Source: Jaapia argillacea MUCL 33604
Lineage: Eukaryota > Basidiomycota > Agaricomycetes > Jaapiales > Jaapiaceae
Assembly (NCBI GenBank): GCA_000697665.1
Contig: KL197715.1
Coordinates: forward strand, 1,324,706 to 1,388,705
Length of the DNA stretch: 64,000 nucleotides
Direction of reading: 5' to 3'
The notes beneath the pieces were generated by a model. That model was not told the DNA's origin, searched no databases, and worked only from the letters and a program-made list of their open reading frames with translations. Both the position numbers and the translations under genes were made by a program. Position 1 is the first letter of the stretch; each line of letters begins with the position of its first letter. Shown one piece after another: positions 1 through 13,871 of this stretch.

Positions 1-658
1 AGTGCGGTTCCAACTCGAACGACCACCTGGTCCATCATCACATCACCTATCAATGAGTCGCTCGCTCGAAAGTACAGACCATATGATGTTGTACGAAGGT
101 AAGTTCTATCCGTCTCGACTCACTGACTCTAAAGTGCTGACATTACGGCAGATTCAAGAATCTCAGTGTCCTCAGTCGACTACCAGGAGCCCACTTTACA
201 CCTCCCCCTTCCCTCCACCGATTCAATTCGTTCATCCCCGAGATTTTTAGCCCATTCGAACCCGCCCATCGGCCGGACTACTAGTACTTCCTCGTCGCCA
301 TCAAATCTAATGGCGCCTGTACCTACAGACTCAGGTTATGGCCACCATCTCACATCTCTAGAGCCAGGACCCGTTCTACATACACCTCACAATCTACGTT
401 TACCGGACCATCATCTGGTCGGTGAGTCGAATGCATGATCCTATCCGCGTGGTCCACTAGCTGACCAAAGCACTGATAGGAGATCGGTATTCACCTCTAC
501 ATCATCATCATCATCATGATATCCCAGCCCACCATACACCGTCTCGTTACCAGGATGGCTGGGGTGTTGCATGGCCAGGGAGTCTCCCTGTTGATGATGT
601 TGGTCAACGTATCGAATGGCAAGGTTTGGCGGGTAGTTCACGTCCGTGGGAGGGATAG
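1..658 (+). CDS. 3' part of an unknown His-rich protein
   Basis: The 5' end lies outside the window. Three exons join in frame: 1-98, 152-421 and 480-658 (stop TAG 656-658), with introns 99-151 and 422-479 that have GTAAGT and GTGAGT donors. The translated tail is rich in Ser, Pro and His, includes a run of six His encoded by CAT repeats near 503, and shows no domain I recognise. The composition resembles the disordered tail of a fungal regulatory protein, but that is only an impression; the informative N-terminus is missing. The splice junctions preserve one continuous frame, which is the main reason for calling it a gene. Confidence 0.6.
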
Positions 659-3600
659 TGTCACCGCGTCGGAATGCTCCTGGGGAAATCGCCGGTAGTT
701 ACCCTTTGACCTTGTTCAAAAAAATTCCGATGTTGAACCACACCAGAGCGAGTTAGGGTGTCGCCTCGGAAATTGGAAGAGAGTGGGTCCCTAGTTGTCG
801 GTGAGAACTGTCAATGAAGCGAACCTTCACCCGCTATCTGAGTCGTCACATTTACATTTTCAACCTCGCCATCAACGAAATCTTCCCCAATATTTTTACG
901 ATGTGCAGTGTGATCATGCTATCAAGCAACCGCCGGTTTCACCCTCGATGAGTCTGACGCCTTGTCGTCCTGTCCACGCGGATTCCAATGTGTCTAATTC
1001 CTCATAATTAATTCCAAACGACTGGTGTTTGAGGATGCCGATGGATCGACTTGAAGACTTGGAGGAATCAAATTCAAAGACATCTAGAAGCTGAGTCATC
1101 ATAATATTTAAGTATATTCATCGCAGTAGATAGCCCTGGGTTCGACAACGAAGAGAGGGGGAGTGGAACTAAGTATGGTATGATTTCGTTGGGTTGCAGC
1201 TGACACTACTGGATGACTCTCCATAGCCGTATTTTCTAGATCCCAGTTTCTAAATGTCGTTGCCAGGTCACAAACGCCAACCTAGGCTGCTTCTGATGGG
1301 ACCTTGTGTCTGCTACGAAGGTTGTCGCAGTGAGGCGAAGTCATGATTTCCAGACTCTTCGCTCGGTGTTTCTCATGACCACTTTGGGGATAGGCGGGAG
1401 ATGCGACCAATTCAACGTCTAGGTGGCATCCGGGAGGACCAATTCAACACCCAGAATGTGATACGCGATGGTAACCGATGTCAAGAAAGGGTTTACAAGG
1501 CCGATTTCTGTTAACAGAGGGGGTATTAACCCCTCTGCAGATGCTAAAGCGCGCTGGTGGCAATGAGTCCGCTCTGGACTGTTTATGTGGGCCAGTTGCC
1601 TCGAAGTTCATCACAGTAGTCACAAAATGACATCAGAATGTCGGCAAAACAAGATTTAGAGACGGAATTTAGAAATCCTGAGCCGTAAATCCTTATGGAG
1701 AGTCATCCACTTGTGAGGAGAAGGATGGATTGCGGGGTACCCGGAACCCTGGGATAGTGGGCAGATAAGCTGGCGGGCGGGGAGTGAAAGTATATGCTGG
1801 CGAATCCGACCTGTAGATTCACTAACTTCGATTCTGGAAGCCGTCGAACAGTCTTGGAATTGGGGTCAGCATCTTCAAAGCCAATTTACTCAATCCGGTA
1901 CAAGAGCAGGGAGCCAGGGATGAATATGCATGGAACTTGTGGGGGGATCCAAAATCACGGGTCGATCTGAGAGCTCTTGAAGTCAGCGGGGCCAGTACTT
2001 GGATCATGAGATAGAACATGAATGCAAACTTAGACATATGTAGACGGTGTCGTGGTGTCTTCATTCCTCCGGGTCAATCAGCCGAGAATTTGAGCTTGCT
2101 GGAAGAGCCGGCGCGAATCGACTATTCACAAAATTGATGGGATCAGGTCGAAACATTCAATGTAACATTGGGTCATCAGTTCCCTCAGCTCGCAACAGAC
2201 CAACGATCGAGACGATGCCAAATATGGTTCAAAATTTGCCGGAGGGAGGAAGACGGATGAAACACGACGGTGAAGCCTGTAGGTCGACACCTTACATCAA
2301 TACAGCTCTCAGCGTCCTTTCACTGGCAAGGGGGGAAGAATCCCTGTGTTCCGTTCGGGGCTCGGAAGCGAATATTCAGGAAGGAGACAGAATAAGAAAC
2401 CAGCAGTTCCACTCCGCGGCCAAGCAGTACATGTAGACACCGTAGCGTCATCGCTCTGCCTAGAGATGGTATCCCTATAACCGCCAAAACGGAATGACCA
2501 TTGGGATCGTCGTCGGGATTGAAATCCGATTGGCTCAATAGTGTTATGCAATGAATAGACCATCTCGTCGCAGAGACGGCCATAGATAATTATGTACAGC
2601 CGAAGGCAGTCTGAGAGCGAAAATCCGGGGGACTTCTTCATTGCGAGCACAAGGTAATTCGGGCCGAAAATGGATGGTGTTGCCCTCGAGCACGGACAAG
2701 TGAGAATGGACCACTATGGGAACCTTCGAGTGTGATGCCACAGTGGCAGGGATCTCCAGATGCGTTGCTCGAGAGATTGAACGGTGGCAAAAGCGGAACG
2801 GGACGTACTCTTAACGACCTCCCTCCAGGGTGTTAGGTAAACCTTGTGCCAAGAAATAATCTTGAGCCGGACGGAAATCGAAGAGCGGATTGTATATCAG
2901 CGAAGAAGCCGTTTACGGGAGGAGTGCGGTCGAAGAACTTGCGGGGTCCCGAAGTCGTGTAAATGACACCGAATGATGGCGATTGACACGGATGACGGAA
3001 GAAGTCGAACAAGCGCGGCAGATTAACCTCCGCGGAAAGAAATTACGAAGTTGGTCGAAACGTCGGTAAGATGGGATGGCAGGATCAATCATATAGGAAG
3101 TTGATCATTCACTTACAGGCCAACATGGTTCAAACACGGTTCGCCGCTGTATCTTCAGGGTGGGCCTGACCTTATTCCCAAGCTGGATTGTACCGACGAT
3201 GTGTGTGAGGTAAGTAGCTTCAACCGCAACGGTTCGCTTCCGGAAGTAGTACGCATGCTACAGTGGTCGTCCTCCCTAGCTGTACCACATCTCAAGCCTC
3301 TTCTTCCAAAGTCTGTTCATAGAAGGCCTTGATAGAGAGGGAAGGCCAGCGGCGACTGCATGCACACAGAGAACCGTGATTATCCAGGACTCTGATGAGT
3401 GTCTGGTTCTAGGGAGGGCCTAGGAAGGAGAACATTGGTATTTCGGATACGATGTTGAACGATTGCGGAATGTATTGGGAGAAGGGAGAGGATAACGCTA
3501 TAGTGCAACTGGCATTCGTCGCCATGACCAGAGGGAAATTTCCTTCAGCGATTTAAGTATGTCTTCTTTACTCCCTTGCATCAAGATGTAGAAAGGACTT

Positions 3601-5088
3601 TCGGATGGATAAGAATAAATGTCCCAACAGAGTGTAATCACCCTATCTGAAGGGTCAACCTACAGGAAATATAGGCGGAGACCAGGTTGCATCACGGGCG
3701 CCATCCTGTCTCCAAAGATTTCTCGGGTGGTGATATTTCGGATTCGATAAAACGATGACCGTACGAGGCTGACTAAGTTCTCGGAGAGAAAATTCCCAGC
3801 TTTCGTAGAGCGTGAACTAAGTTCAAGAAACGAAAGTGAGCGGATACTGGGATGTTGTATCTCAATAAGCGGAACCACACTTTACGGAGGGTTCTAGAAA
3901 GATCGGGCGAGGACCCTTAGCCAAAAATTTGCACCTAGTAGTGCTTGATAGGCCTTGGCAATACGATTCGATCGGACGGACGGCCTTGGAGAGCTATGCA
4001 AGGCGCTCGAGGCAGATGATGTGTAGGCAGAGGATCTGCGGTGTCAGGATCGAGACGAGTGTGTTCAGAAGAGGTGTAAGTGACATCATATCTTATCCAC
4101 GGGGGGGACACGTACCGTTGAAAGAACTAGAGAAGCATTCACACCTGGTGATCGGTGACCTTTGAGATTCATGACCACCTTGCCGAAGGAACACTGCTCC
4201 AGGGTCGCAGGCGTATCATAGAGCCTCCCTACCCCGCGCTATAACACATTTCTCTTCGGAGGTGAAGACATTTCAAATTTCGAGGAAGCCAACATTGGTG
4301 CTCTTCATGTACGTCTTGAGAGGATTCATGACCGTTGAATCAGTTGGGTGCCACCCTGGAAAGAAGGGAAACGTACAATTGTTTCGGACCCATTCATTGA
4401 ATTGTGCCATAGAGCTGGAGCAGGGAGAAAGTGGTTCGATTGCCGAACATGGCTTGAGGAGGAGAAAGAGTTTGGGGAAGAGACAGCCATCCCGTTGGAT
4501 AACACATTGTTGGTAATTGGGCTCACCCGCGATAATCTGTTTCATGAGAGTCTCTACCCATCGACGATAAATATTTGCAGGAGACCACTGACCTGGCTGA
4601 CGAACTGATGATTACGTGGTTCGAGTCAACTTCGAGTTGCACAGTATTTCCAGTGCACGAGTGAGGGACGCGGGGAGTGTGGACACTCTACTCAGTAATC
4701 TTATCGCTAGAATCGGAGGGCCATTGATGAGACACTGTGATTTGACTTGGTTTCTCTGCGGTGGGAGGCATGAGGCAAGGAAGAGGTGGCGGAACTTTCC
4801 CACGGGACTCATCCTCCGCATGAACCACGGAGCCGTCTTTGCCGTTTATCTGAACTCCTGTCTGCTTTCTGCTCGCCCCTTTGGTCCCTCTGCGTTTGAC
4901 AAATCTATCTAGAGGATTTCTCTGTCAATATACTGCTTTTTTTTCCGCACGATTCTACGCCTTTTTACTACTGCTTGGACCGTACTGTTGATTGGTAACC
5001 ACTGCGTGCTTAGCAAACTCAGGCCTACCTCGACCTATCGCGGTATTGGCCTCCATATCATTTGAATTGCTATCGTCAATTTGAGACC
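659..5088. other. 4.4-kb stretch with no recognisable gene
   Basis: No reading frame here, alone or joined over plausible introns, gives a protein I recognise. The longest ATG frame (2047-2436, 129 aa) has no domain-like pattern. I found no tRNA, no long direct or inverted repeat and no transposon protein. Base composition looks like the surroundings. It presumably contains the promoter of the gene starting at 5089, with a T-rich tract near 4930-4945, and the 3' untranslated region of the gene ending at 658. A non-coding RNA or a diverged gene could be hidden here. Confidence 0.4.
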
Positions 5089-7338
5089 ATGTCGAACTCT
5101 CAAATGTCTCTTTACACCCCGGTGTTTCCCTCCATGAACATCCCAGTTCCTCACCGCCCAACATCGTCATCTTCATCCTCGTCCCTCACAGCCCAGCCGA
5201 ACCTCGCATCAAAATCGAAATACACAACACATCTCTCCGAACGGCACCTGTCCCTCGCCTCAATCCCAGCTGTCCTCCACCCTGCCTCTCCCTCACAACG
5301 CCCAAGTCAAAGTCAAATCTTGAAGAGAGTGGAAGATATCCGAAAGGCGTTGGATTATGCAGACGGTCAGATGTGCTGTGGGAAGTGGGTACATGTTTGG
5401 AGGCTGTGTAAGATGGGGTGTACGAGTAACAGGCGGTATTTTGGTCTTGGAAAGAAGAGGAATCTCGAGGAGATGTTTGAGGATGACATTATCGACGAGT
5501 TACCGGAGACTTCAGAAGAGTGGTTAGAATGGGAGGCGAGGGTGATGCAAAGGAGGAAGAGGATGCGCGAGGATCGAGGTGGATCGCAGGTTGGGGAAAT
5601 GGAGATGGTCAAGGTGCCAAGGAGAGACCCAAGTGTCGGGGCTCATGATCACTTGCAGCGGGTCGCTCATGTCAGGGAGAAAGTGGAGGCTTGGAAGGCG
5701 ACAGTTGTCATCACGCCACCCGAAGAAGCACCCCCTCTCACCCAAGAACCGATCCTCAAGTCTCAAACACAACCAACCAAATCGGTCACGGTGGAAAAAA
5801 CCAAAGTGAAGGTGAAATTCGATGGTAAAGGCAAGGAGAAGGAGACGGACAAAGAAGCCCGACTGCGTCCTTCTCCCTTGGGTTTCTCGGCGGTCAAACG
5901 TTCAACCGCCCTGACCCATACGAAGAAGGGTGTGAACGACAAGATCTTCGAAGGCGATGAGCCTCCCCGATCCCGATCCTCTCCCATGGTCGTTGTTGCA
6001 GACGTCTTCCCGTCTTCCAAACCACCCCCTCCTACCTCCTCGGACCCCGACGCTAACCCCCAACACAAATCTGCCGAAGATTCCATATCAAGAATTCCAG
6101 CCGACCATCTCCCTGCCAAGATATCAGATCTGTCCGAGATGGTACGACCTATCTCCCCTCCCCCTCTTCTCACCAAGAATACCCCAAACTAACCCATCCA
6201 TCCCCTGCACCTCCAGGAATTTCTCCCCCCATCTTTCCCCTCCCAACTCCAAACTTCCACCCCCCAACCTAAATCCAAACCCGCACCGATCCCAATAAAT
6301 CCCCGACACTACTTCTCTTCCCCACCTGAGTCGCCTCTTCCCCACGCTTCGAAGGTTCAATCATATCATAGCCCGACGAAACCCGTTGCTCTGACCGAAG
6401 GAATGAACAAGAGCTCGTCCCAGCTGGTTTCTTCTGGGTTGAAGGTGGATGAGGTTAGGGAGAACGGGAACGAGCTTCAACGACCTCTAACTCCCAACTC
6501 GGACGACGTCCCATTCGTCTCGTCGGGTCAAGGGATATACAAGACTCCCGCTCGTCCCATGAAGGTCAACCCCGGAGCACCGCTATTACCAAGTGGGAAA
6601 GCACTTACGACTCCGCCAGAGTCGTCAACACCCGAACGGTCTCACAATGACGTTATCCCCGCCGCCTCCGTACCTCCTCCTCTCAACGAGAAAGGAAAGG
6701 AGAAGGAGAAGGAGCAAGTGAGGATACCTACATTAATGGAATTGTTGGCTACCGCGAAGAAGACTCGACCTCGACCTCGACCTCGACTAGGTCCCTCAGC
6801 CAAGAAGTTCAAGATAACGATTGAGACTTCTTCGTCTCCCTTACCTTCCCCTTCTCGCATAGCGCAGGTGCCGCCCCAAGCACAAATGATCGAAGAAGAT
6901 TCGCCGATGAAGGTGGATGTTCAGAAGCCGGCTACATCATCACCATCACCACCCATCCCCTCCCAACCTGCAACTCCACCATTCAATTTCACGCAACACC
7001 CCTCCGCGTTTCTCCCACCCGTCACCTCAACCCAACAACCCGCCTCCCACTCCAACCCTCCTTTCACCGGCCTCTCCAACCCCAACTCTCAATCTCAATC
7101 TCAGTCCCAACCTCAACATTCGCAAGCTAACCGGTGGAGCGCCGTAGGTGGAGGGAGCGGGAGCGGGTTCTTTGGGCTGAGCTATAATTCCCAGTTTGAC
7201 GTTGAAGGACAGGTTGGGAAGGTTAGTAACATGTTGGAGAAGGATGTTGATTTTGCTGGGTGGTTGAGGGATATGAGTCCTGAAGTCGCTGAGCAGGCGG
7301 AGGGACAGATGGAGAGTAGTCAGGTTGATATGACTTGA
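5089..7338 (+). CDS. 724-aa low-complexity protein, function unknown
   Basis: Two exons, 5089-6141 and 6217-7338; the 75-nt intron (6142-6216, GTACGA...CCAG) removes an in-frame stop and joins the frames at phase 0. I chose the ATG at 5089 (MSNSQMSLYTPVF). Most of the protein is Ser/Pro-rich and probably disordered, with Lys/Glu-rich stretches. Two islands look folded: a segment around residues 70-160 (ILKRVEDIRKALDYADG, then two cysteines and CKMGC, then an acidic helix EEWLEWEARVMQRRKR) and a C-terminal helix near residues 680-715 (VSNMLEKDVDFAGWLRDM). No family recognised. It could be a chromatin or transcription-associated scaffold, but nothing in the sequence proves that. Confidence 0.75.
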
Positions 7339-7620
7339 AGTTCGGTTTTTGTTTTTTTGGGATCTTTGAATATTTTTTCTTGGTGGAAAGTCGTTATCCT
7401 TATTGTTTGCCCTTGTTGTTTTATTACTACCCATTACCCTTCGTCGTTGACGCTGACAGGGTCGTGATCAATCGTCCCCCAGGTTTACAGTATATTCGCC
7501 GTGTAGGACAGCATCATTCCGAATCGTTTCAAGTCGTAATTAGCCTTACAACGTACTTGCTCCTACGTACTGTAGTATTTAGTTTGTAAATGCAGCTCGT
7601 AACCGTTTCGTCGAGGATTA

Positions 7621-9740
7621 TTATGTAGTGTGGAAATTGAGAGGACCAGCACGGTGTCGCATCTCTTTGCCTTTCCACTGCATCAACGGAATCAGCAAGA
7701 ATGTGACAGCACATATAGCCGCTTGAGTGCCAAAGGAAGCTTCCGTTCCTACGGCGTTGGCCCATTTCACTTGGAAGTAGGATACGATAAAGCCTGGCGG
7801 AAGTGAAGGATCGTTAGAAAAGCGGGCAATAATAGTCGTTGTAGAAACGGCTGACCTCCGGTTGTACGACCAAAGTTGATCCACGCAGCCACCTCTCCAG
7901 ATGCCTCAGGGTACGAATCCAGTACGAAGGATTGAAGGGCGACAGTTGTTACCATGATACCTAGCACAAGTCGCATTCAGCCACCCAACCGCACACCTGG
8001 GGATGTCACCACTAAATTTCACTCACCAAAGACATACAACCCCCATCCAACAACCAAAACACCCCACGAATAAGCTCTTTGCAACGAAAACCCAATAACC
8101 ACCAAACCCGTCAACATAAAAGGTGTGCTAAAGTAAATAGCAGAAAGCCGGGCTTCGGGTTCGAAACGGCCTCGGTGACGGCGGATGTAATATTTGGCTA
8201 TAGCGTCGTGGAAGAAGTGGCCGAATACTTGACCGAGCACGGTGGCGACCATGGGGGTGAAGTAGAAAAGCCCGATCTGAACTGGTCCGAAGCCGTACAA
8301 TGGAGCGACGAAAATGGCCAGAGCTGGACGCAGATATGATCAGATATCAGACATTGGGCACGAATAGGACAAAACTCACTCGTGTTGATCCCTACAACCC
8401 AAGCAAATGTGACTGGGAAACCATATAGTGAGCATGAGCGTAGACATGCGCTACGGCCTAGTACGTACTCATATAATAGATGGTAGAGAGAGCTACCACT
8501 GGCTTGGATATGACCTTGATGGGGCGCATCATGGCTTCCTTGAAGGAATTTCGCTGATGGCGGGACCTCCACTTTTCCCATCAAACATGTCAGCTAGCAT
8601 CGCAGAATCTAAATGCCCACTACCAACCTGGCTGATCCCGATTAATCTCTCAATGCGAGTCCCTTGGGCAGGTTGTTGATCCCTCGGAATCTTCCTGTTG
8701 TAATACGTCTCCTCGCCGAAGAGGCAGATGGAAAGTAGGCAAAGACCAGTCATGATGGTGTATATCCAGAACGCCCATCGCCAAATCAGCTTTGAAATGA
8801 CGAATGCGGCCACGAATGGTCCGAGATAAGGCGATAGGATGATGAATGCATCCCAGATATTGATTTTCCGTCTGTAGAGGATAGGATTATGAGAGAAGAA
8901 ACTACGTAAATGAGGGAATGCTCACGCATGTTCGTGGAAGAAGAACATATCCTTGATAAACATGAGCCCTCCACCTTGAGCTACCGTCGAGAAGAAACCG
9001 TTCAGAATTCTAACAGCCATGAAACCCGTAAAGTTCTCAGCGCGCGCACATCTGCAAAATACATGAGCATATATCCACAATAAAACTTACACACCACTCA
9101 CCCAGCCGCTGTGGCAAAAGCAGCGAGCGTGAACCAGAATAGCACGGGAAGTCGGCCAAAGTATGCTGAAGAGGAATGAGGAAAAAGTTCAAAACAGTAG
9201 CCCAGTACTTACCTGATAACGCGACGACAACGACACCACCGGCACCCAGCATGAATACATTGCCGACTTGGGAGTGGTTCACAGTATCCGGGCTCATATT
9301 CCAAATCCTATCTCACGGCATGAGTACCAAGCCGCGACAAAGCTACGAGAAGACTCACGTTGCTTGTTGCAACAGAGTGACGGCTCCTGTAGCGGAACCA
9401 TAGTCTACAGTAGCTATCAGTATATGCCCACGCCCCCGAGCAAAGGGTGGAGACCAACCTGGTAGTAACGCAGTAGCACTAACGATAATCAAAATCAGGT
9501 GTTTCTTGGTCTGTGCCGCAGAGTCAGCGAGCTCAGGAGGAGACAAGAATCAATGGTGCTCACGGAGCTCCAGTTCAGTGGGTCGTTAGGGTCATCGCTG
9601 GGCTGAGGGATGAGAACAGTCTTGTTATCCGCCGCGAGTTTGAGTGAATGCTCCTGATACTCCGCCTCAGCTTCCTTGGCATCTAGGACATATCCCTCCT
9701 TCTCGCCTCGAGTCTCCAAGTCTTCGATTTCGTTTGACAT
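7621..9740 (-). CDS. MFS transporter, DHA1 family
   Basis: A 12-helix plasma-membrane drug or metabolite:proton antiporter in about ten or eleven exons. It starts at ATG 9740 (MSNEIEDLETRG). The first exons are 9564-9740, 9459-9510, 9359-9404, 9213-9307, 9102-9165 and 8926-9051; phases match at each junction. Family hallmarks are the N-terminal DDPNDPLNWS just before TM1, NISP-like NMSPDTVNHSQVGN, the TM2-3 loop YFGRLPVLFW, RILNGFFSTVAQGGGLMF, RKINIWDAFIILSPYLGPF, and a C-terminal YPEASGEVAAWINF followed by GGFIVSYFQVKWA. These match the fungal group often annotated as DHA1/HOL1-like; the substrate cannot be deduced. It is transcribed away from the 5089-7338 gene's side, with its 3' end about 280 bp from that gene's stop (convergent). 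Confidence 0.9.
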
Positions 9741-10650
9741 CGTGACAGGCAAGAGGAAGGGGGCGGAGGGCCGTGCGAGTCTCGAGGGAGGGAGCGTGAA
9801 AAGTTGGTCTTCTCTTCAAATCATGGTCGGCGTTAATGTAGGGCTTCGGATAATCAGATACTGTAACAGAATATTCATCCCAAGATCTTGATGATCGCCG
9901 GACGAGAAGATCGTTCCCTATAAGGGGTTAGTACCTCGCGGGGCCCCACCGTTTAGAAGCCTGCAGGCGAGGGATGGCAAAGTGGTTTATGCGCGATAAT
10001 TGAACGTCGGGGAGCCAAAGGTTACTCGGGGAGGACGGCTAATAGCGCCTCTCCGAACGACGCGCGAAGTAGGCAGTCGTAATAGGAAGTCTTGGGTAGA
10101 TGATCAAAACGTTAAACTGCGTCAGATGGTTACTCGGGACTGAACTCAAATTCCTCGAGCGAGAAGGACCGAAGCGCCCAATGTCAGCTGAGGCCAAATT
10201 TACAAACCTTCGACCAAACGGGCAAAGCTAATCAAGTCCACCACCAGAATAGAGTGCGACACCACGGCAATGAAGGCACGAGAGATGGACAAGTCAAATC
10301 AAAAGGGCTGGACCTCGGAGGGGGGCAAGGAAGATGGAATGTGATGGACTGCATAAATCATGAAATCGTGATAATTCATACATATTGGTTGGAAAGGCGG
10401 AACGATCCTATAATAAACAATCGACATAGAAAAACCAAGACACCAACATAAAATCTTGGGCTCACAACATAAAGAGGCTCCTCCAGGACAGGCCTAAAGG
10501 CACACATCGTAAAAAGGGCGGGTCTCTCGACTCAGAAGTCCCCTCGGCGTCTGCCTCCCCCCTGATGGATCCACGACATAGAATAGGAAGTTCCGACCAC
10601 AAGCCTCACAAGAGCCAAAACATCCAGACGGCACCATCAAGTTACCAAGA
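9741..10650. other. Intergenic, MFS promoter side
   Basis: This 0.9-kb stretch holds the promoter of the divergently read MFS gene (start 9740) and the 3' flank of shugoshin (stop 10651). I see no convincing gene; short frames inside it are not domain-like. Confidence 0.5.
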
Positions 10651-12795
10651 TCAGGTAGCCAAGCTATGCCGCCTCCCATCATCACCATCCAATCTTCTCA
10701 AACTCGTACCAAGCACACTTCTTCTCCGCCCATGCAAGTTCACCCACCCATTATCCAAAGCAACTCCATACTCAGCATCAGCCTGAGCACCCTCGCTCTC
10801 TTCATCCTCGTCAACTATCGCCACAGGTCTCGACTTCTTCCGCTTCACGGCAGTAGCAGTCGTAGCTATTGTAGGTGCAGGGGGGGGTTGGGAAGATGAC
10901 GATGCTTGAGGCATAGGTGGAGGTGAAGGTTCTCGGTCGTCGACACAATCCAAAGAGGACCTAGCCGACGATGTCATCGACTGTCGTTTCGTAGTCACAC
11001 CTGAACCAGACTGAGAGTCAGGTTTCCGCATTTTCCTATAGAAATCAAAACGTTTTCGTTAGAGGGACAACGTTGAGTACACATGGTGATCCGTTATCAA
11101 AACGCACGTGTTAAGCTTCGGTTCAGCATAATTCACACTTTTCCGAACTCTCCTCTCACGTCCACCCACGACGGCGTCGGCGTCGGCGTTAGAAGGGACG
11201 ACCGGAGGTTGAGGACTTAGTGATCTATGCGGCGTCGGTAGATGCGAGATCCCGACGATGGGAGTAGTGATGGCGGGTGTTGTCGCTGGAGTTGATAAGA
11301 AATTTCGAGTGCCGAATGTTGATGAGGTGATGTTTGAAGACGCCGAAGTAGGCGCCTCACTATCTGGTCGGTCACGGTCTGCGGAAACTGAATTGAGTAA
11401 ACCGTCGCGGGTAGGGAGAAAAGGTGGAGCGAGATAGGGATTTGTGCGTGAATGAGTGGCTCACCTGATGGATTGATATCCAACGGAGGGAGCATGGCAC
11501 GACTCATCTGAGAGTTCGTGACGTCCTTCAACTTGAGGTAATCATCCTCCGCAGCTGGAACGTCTCCTTCTCTCGCCCTCTTCCTCTCCCTTTCCCGCGT
11601 CCTTCCACTCTCCACTCCAGTGTCCCTCTCCTTATCCTTCGCCTTTCGCTTTTCCCGTCTCTCTTTCTTCGCCACATCTTCCACGCTATCAACTTCCATC
11701 GCATCCTCCATATCCTCTTCTTTTACAATTACAGTAGCGCCGCGCAGAACAGCAAACACTTCCTCTTCTTCGTCTGCCAGTGTCAAGTCTCGGAGTCTAG
11801 GTGAGCCAATCGCGGGGCTGGAGGGTCGTGGAGATGATGGTTGAGCGTTTTCAACATCGTCGGGGATGGTTAAGATGCTGAGCAAACCACTCTGTCGTCG
11901 CGATATCTTCTTCTTCTTGGGTTTCGTAGCTTGTTGTTCGAGGTCGATGTGTCGAGGTTGATGAGAGGAAAGAGGAGGTGATGCGACTCGGGCAGGAAGG
12001 GGTAGTTTGGAGGAAGAAGAGGATGACGACGACGAGGAAGCGGGTCTTGAACTGGAGCTGGAGCTGGATTTACTCTTCCGCCTTCCAGCGGGAGGACTGA
12101 CACGGACTTCATTTTCCGCATCAGCGTCCTCTTCGTCGGAAACCACTTCCTCATCATCTTCACATATCTGTGGGAAACTCGGGGGTCTTGCAACCCGAAG
12201 GAATTGGGGTGATGCGTCGTTATCGGGTCTTGGTCGACGTGTTGCGCGAGGACGTGGTGGCGATTGTTGAGGTGTTGAGGATCGGCCAGCAGGGATGTGA
12301 TGGGTTTCGCGGAGCTCTCCAAGGTTCTTCATAAGATTGGCGACCTGAATAGAGGTGGCACAATAGGTAGGTGATTTGGAAACAACAAGAGAAACGGACG
12401 CACAGCTTCCTCTGCGTCGGACATGATCTTTCTGGACTTGTCCCGCTCTCGCTTGAGGAGATTCTCGAGAGCAATCTCGGAGGCGCGGAGTCGGAGGTTC
12501 TCGGCATGTAGAGTTGATATCTGGGCATTAAGTTCTTCTACCTTGGAACTGAGGGTCGAATTAAGCCTAGAGGTGTCATTCAAATCAGTCAGATAAATTG
12601 AAGCAATCTGAGAGCTGCGATGATGTCCTGCCACTCACTTTGTGATATGTTTATTAGCGAGGAGGAATTTCTTCTTGACTGCATCAGACCAGTCGCACAT
12701 CAACCACTTGACGAGGTGATAACCTGAGAAGAGATAGAGGAAAGAAACGCACAGTTTTCGAACTCGAGGAGAGCGTCGTTTTGCCTGGAGGCCAT
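10651..12795 (-). CDS. SGO1: Shugoshin, centromeric cohesion protector
   Basis: Shugoshin recruits PP2A to centromeres and shields cohesin from separase. Six exons join in frame: 12753-12795, 12639-12678, 12404-12566, 11465-12344, 11108-11387 and 10651-11035, giving 596 aa. Both family signatures are present. The N-terminal coiled coil (residues 8-75) begins ALLEFENFKKKFLLANKHIT and continues LNSTLSSKVEELNAQISTLH. The basic C-terminal SGO motif, RRVRKSVNYAEPKLNTKMRK, spans the last intron. The middle is acidic and Ser-rich, as usual for the family. The second exon uses the acceptor GCAG at 12679-12682; the alternative AAG three bases on would create a stop. The gene borders the duplicated island at 12.9 kb. 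Confidence 0.93.
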
Positions 12796-13871
12796 TGAGG
12801 TTCGTGAATCACGCCTGCTCATCGTGTTCGACAGCGAGCAAACACGATGCAAGGCTGTTGGAGTTCACTGTGATTGATCTCAAACAACCAACTCCAAAAA
12901 CAGTTAGCCCACCAAACGTGGCTGTCAGCTGGTTCGAATTGTCGCGTGGCTCTGTTTACCACCGGCCCGGCTTCATCCTTCCCTCCTCGAACTGATACTC
13001 AGATATCCCTTTTGCTTGCCTCGGTTCGCATTCTCTGCTTATGCACCGACCTTCTGGCCTCGTAACTGTGATTCAGCTACAGTTATTGCCGCCTACTCGT
13101 GGTCCTAGAGCTTTCTGTCACGTCTCAATAACTTGGCTGATGCTGCGTGGCCAGCTCTTGAGAATATTTGTCTTTGTCCCTCTCGAGGCACATCAGGAAA
13201 TGTTCTGCCACATTTCGACGCTCCCTTCAGAAGCTGGGTGCGTCTGCCGAATCTTCGTCCAGTTTCTACCAAACACACGTACCCTTTACCTCGCCTCCTT
13301 TCTCTCTCCTAGTGAAACTTGGGCACGCGAAAACAGGAACTATGGAACCGGTAGCTATTCACTCAATTTTAGAAGTTGGACATCGTGAGGCATCATGCCA
13401 GACTGCACTCCGGTACCATAATTTAATGAATAAAAGATGCATCCCCAGCTAGGCGGAGCCGCATAAGATCCCACACCATAAATACCGGGATAACAACCTT
13501 GTTTACCGACAACTTTGTCCCGCGAGTGTGGGTGGGCTTACCTGGGGGTATACGTGACGAGGGTAGGAGGAAGATTGTCAAGTGAGTCTGGAGGGTCGCT
13601 TGCCTTGAATTACCGCTCACCAAGCTCGCAGACGACAGCTGAGGAAGGCGGAATCACAGCATGCGATGAGTCACAAGTACAAATTGGGCGGGATTTAAAG
13701 TCATCCGGGATTCACGTTCGCCTACTTCATTCAAAACTTAACAAAATTTTCCCTGAGGCAAGACCACAATCCTTCAATCTGTGTGGAAAGCCCAACAAAC
13801 TGGAAAAGAGGACGTATCACATTACTCACGGAATATGGTTTCCAGTCCCTCGCTGTCACCACAACACTTGT

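Noticed and set aside
2047-2436. 129-aa ATG frame in the left gap
   Set aside because: No motif or codon pattern like the real genes here; overlapping minus-strand frames are equally long.
5763-6176. 137-aa minus-strand frame
   Set aside because: Shadow of the low-complexity plus-strand gene; its composition follows from the Ser/Pro-rich coding strand.
12007-12270. Acidic plus-strand frame of 87 aa
   Set aside because: Antisense of the shugoshin acidic/Ser-rich region.
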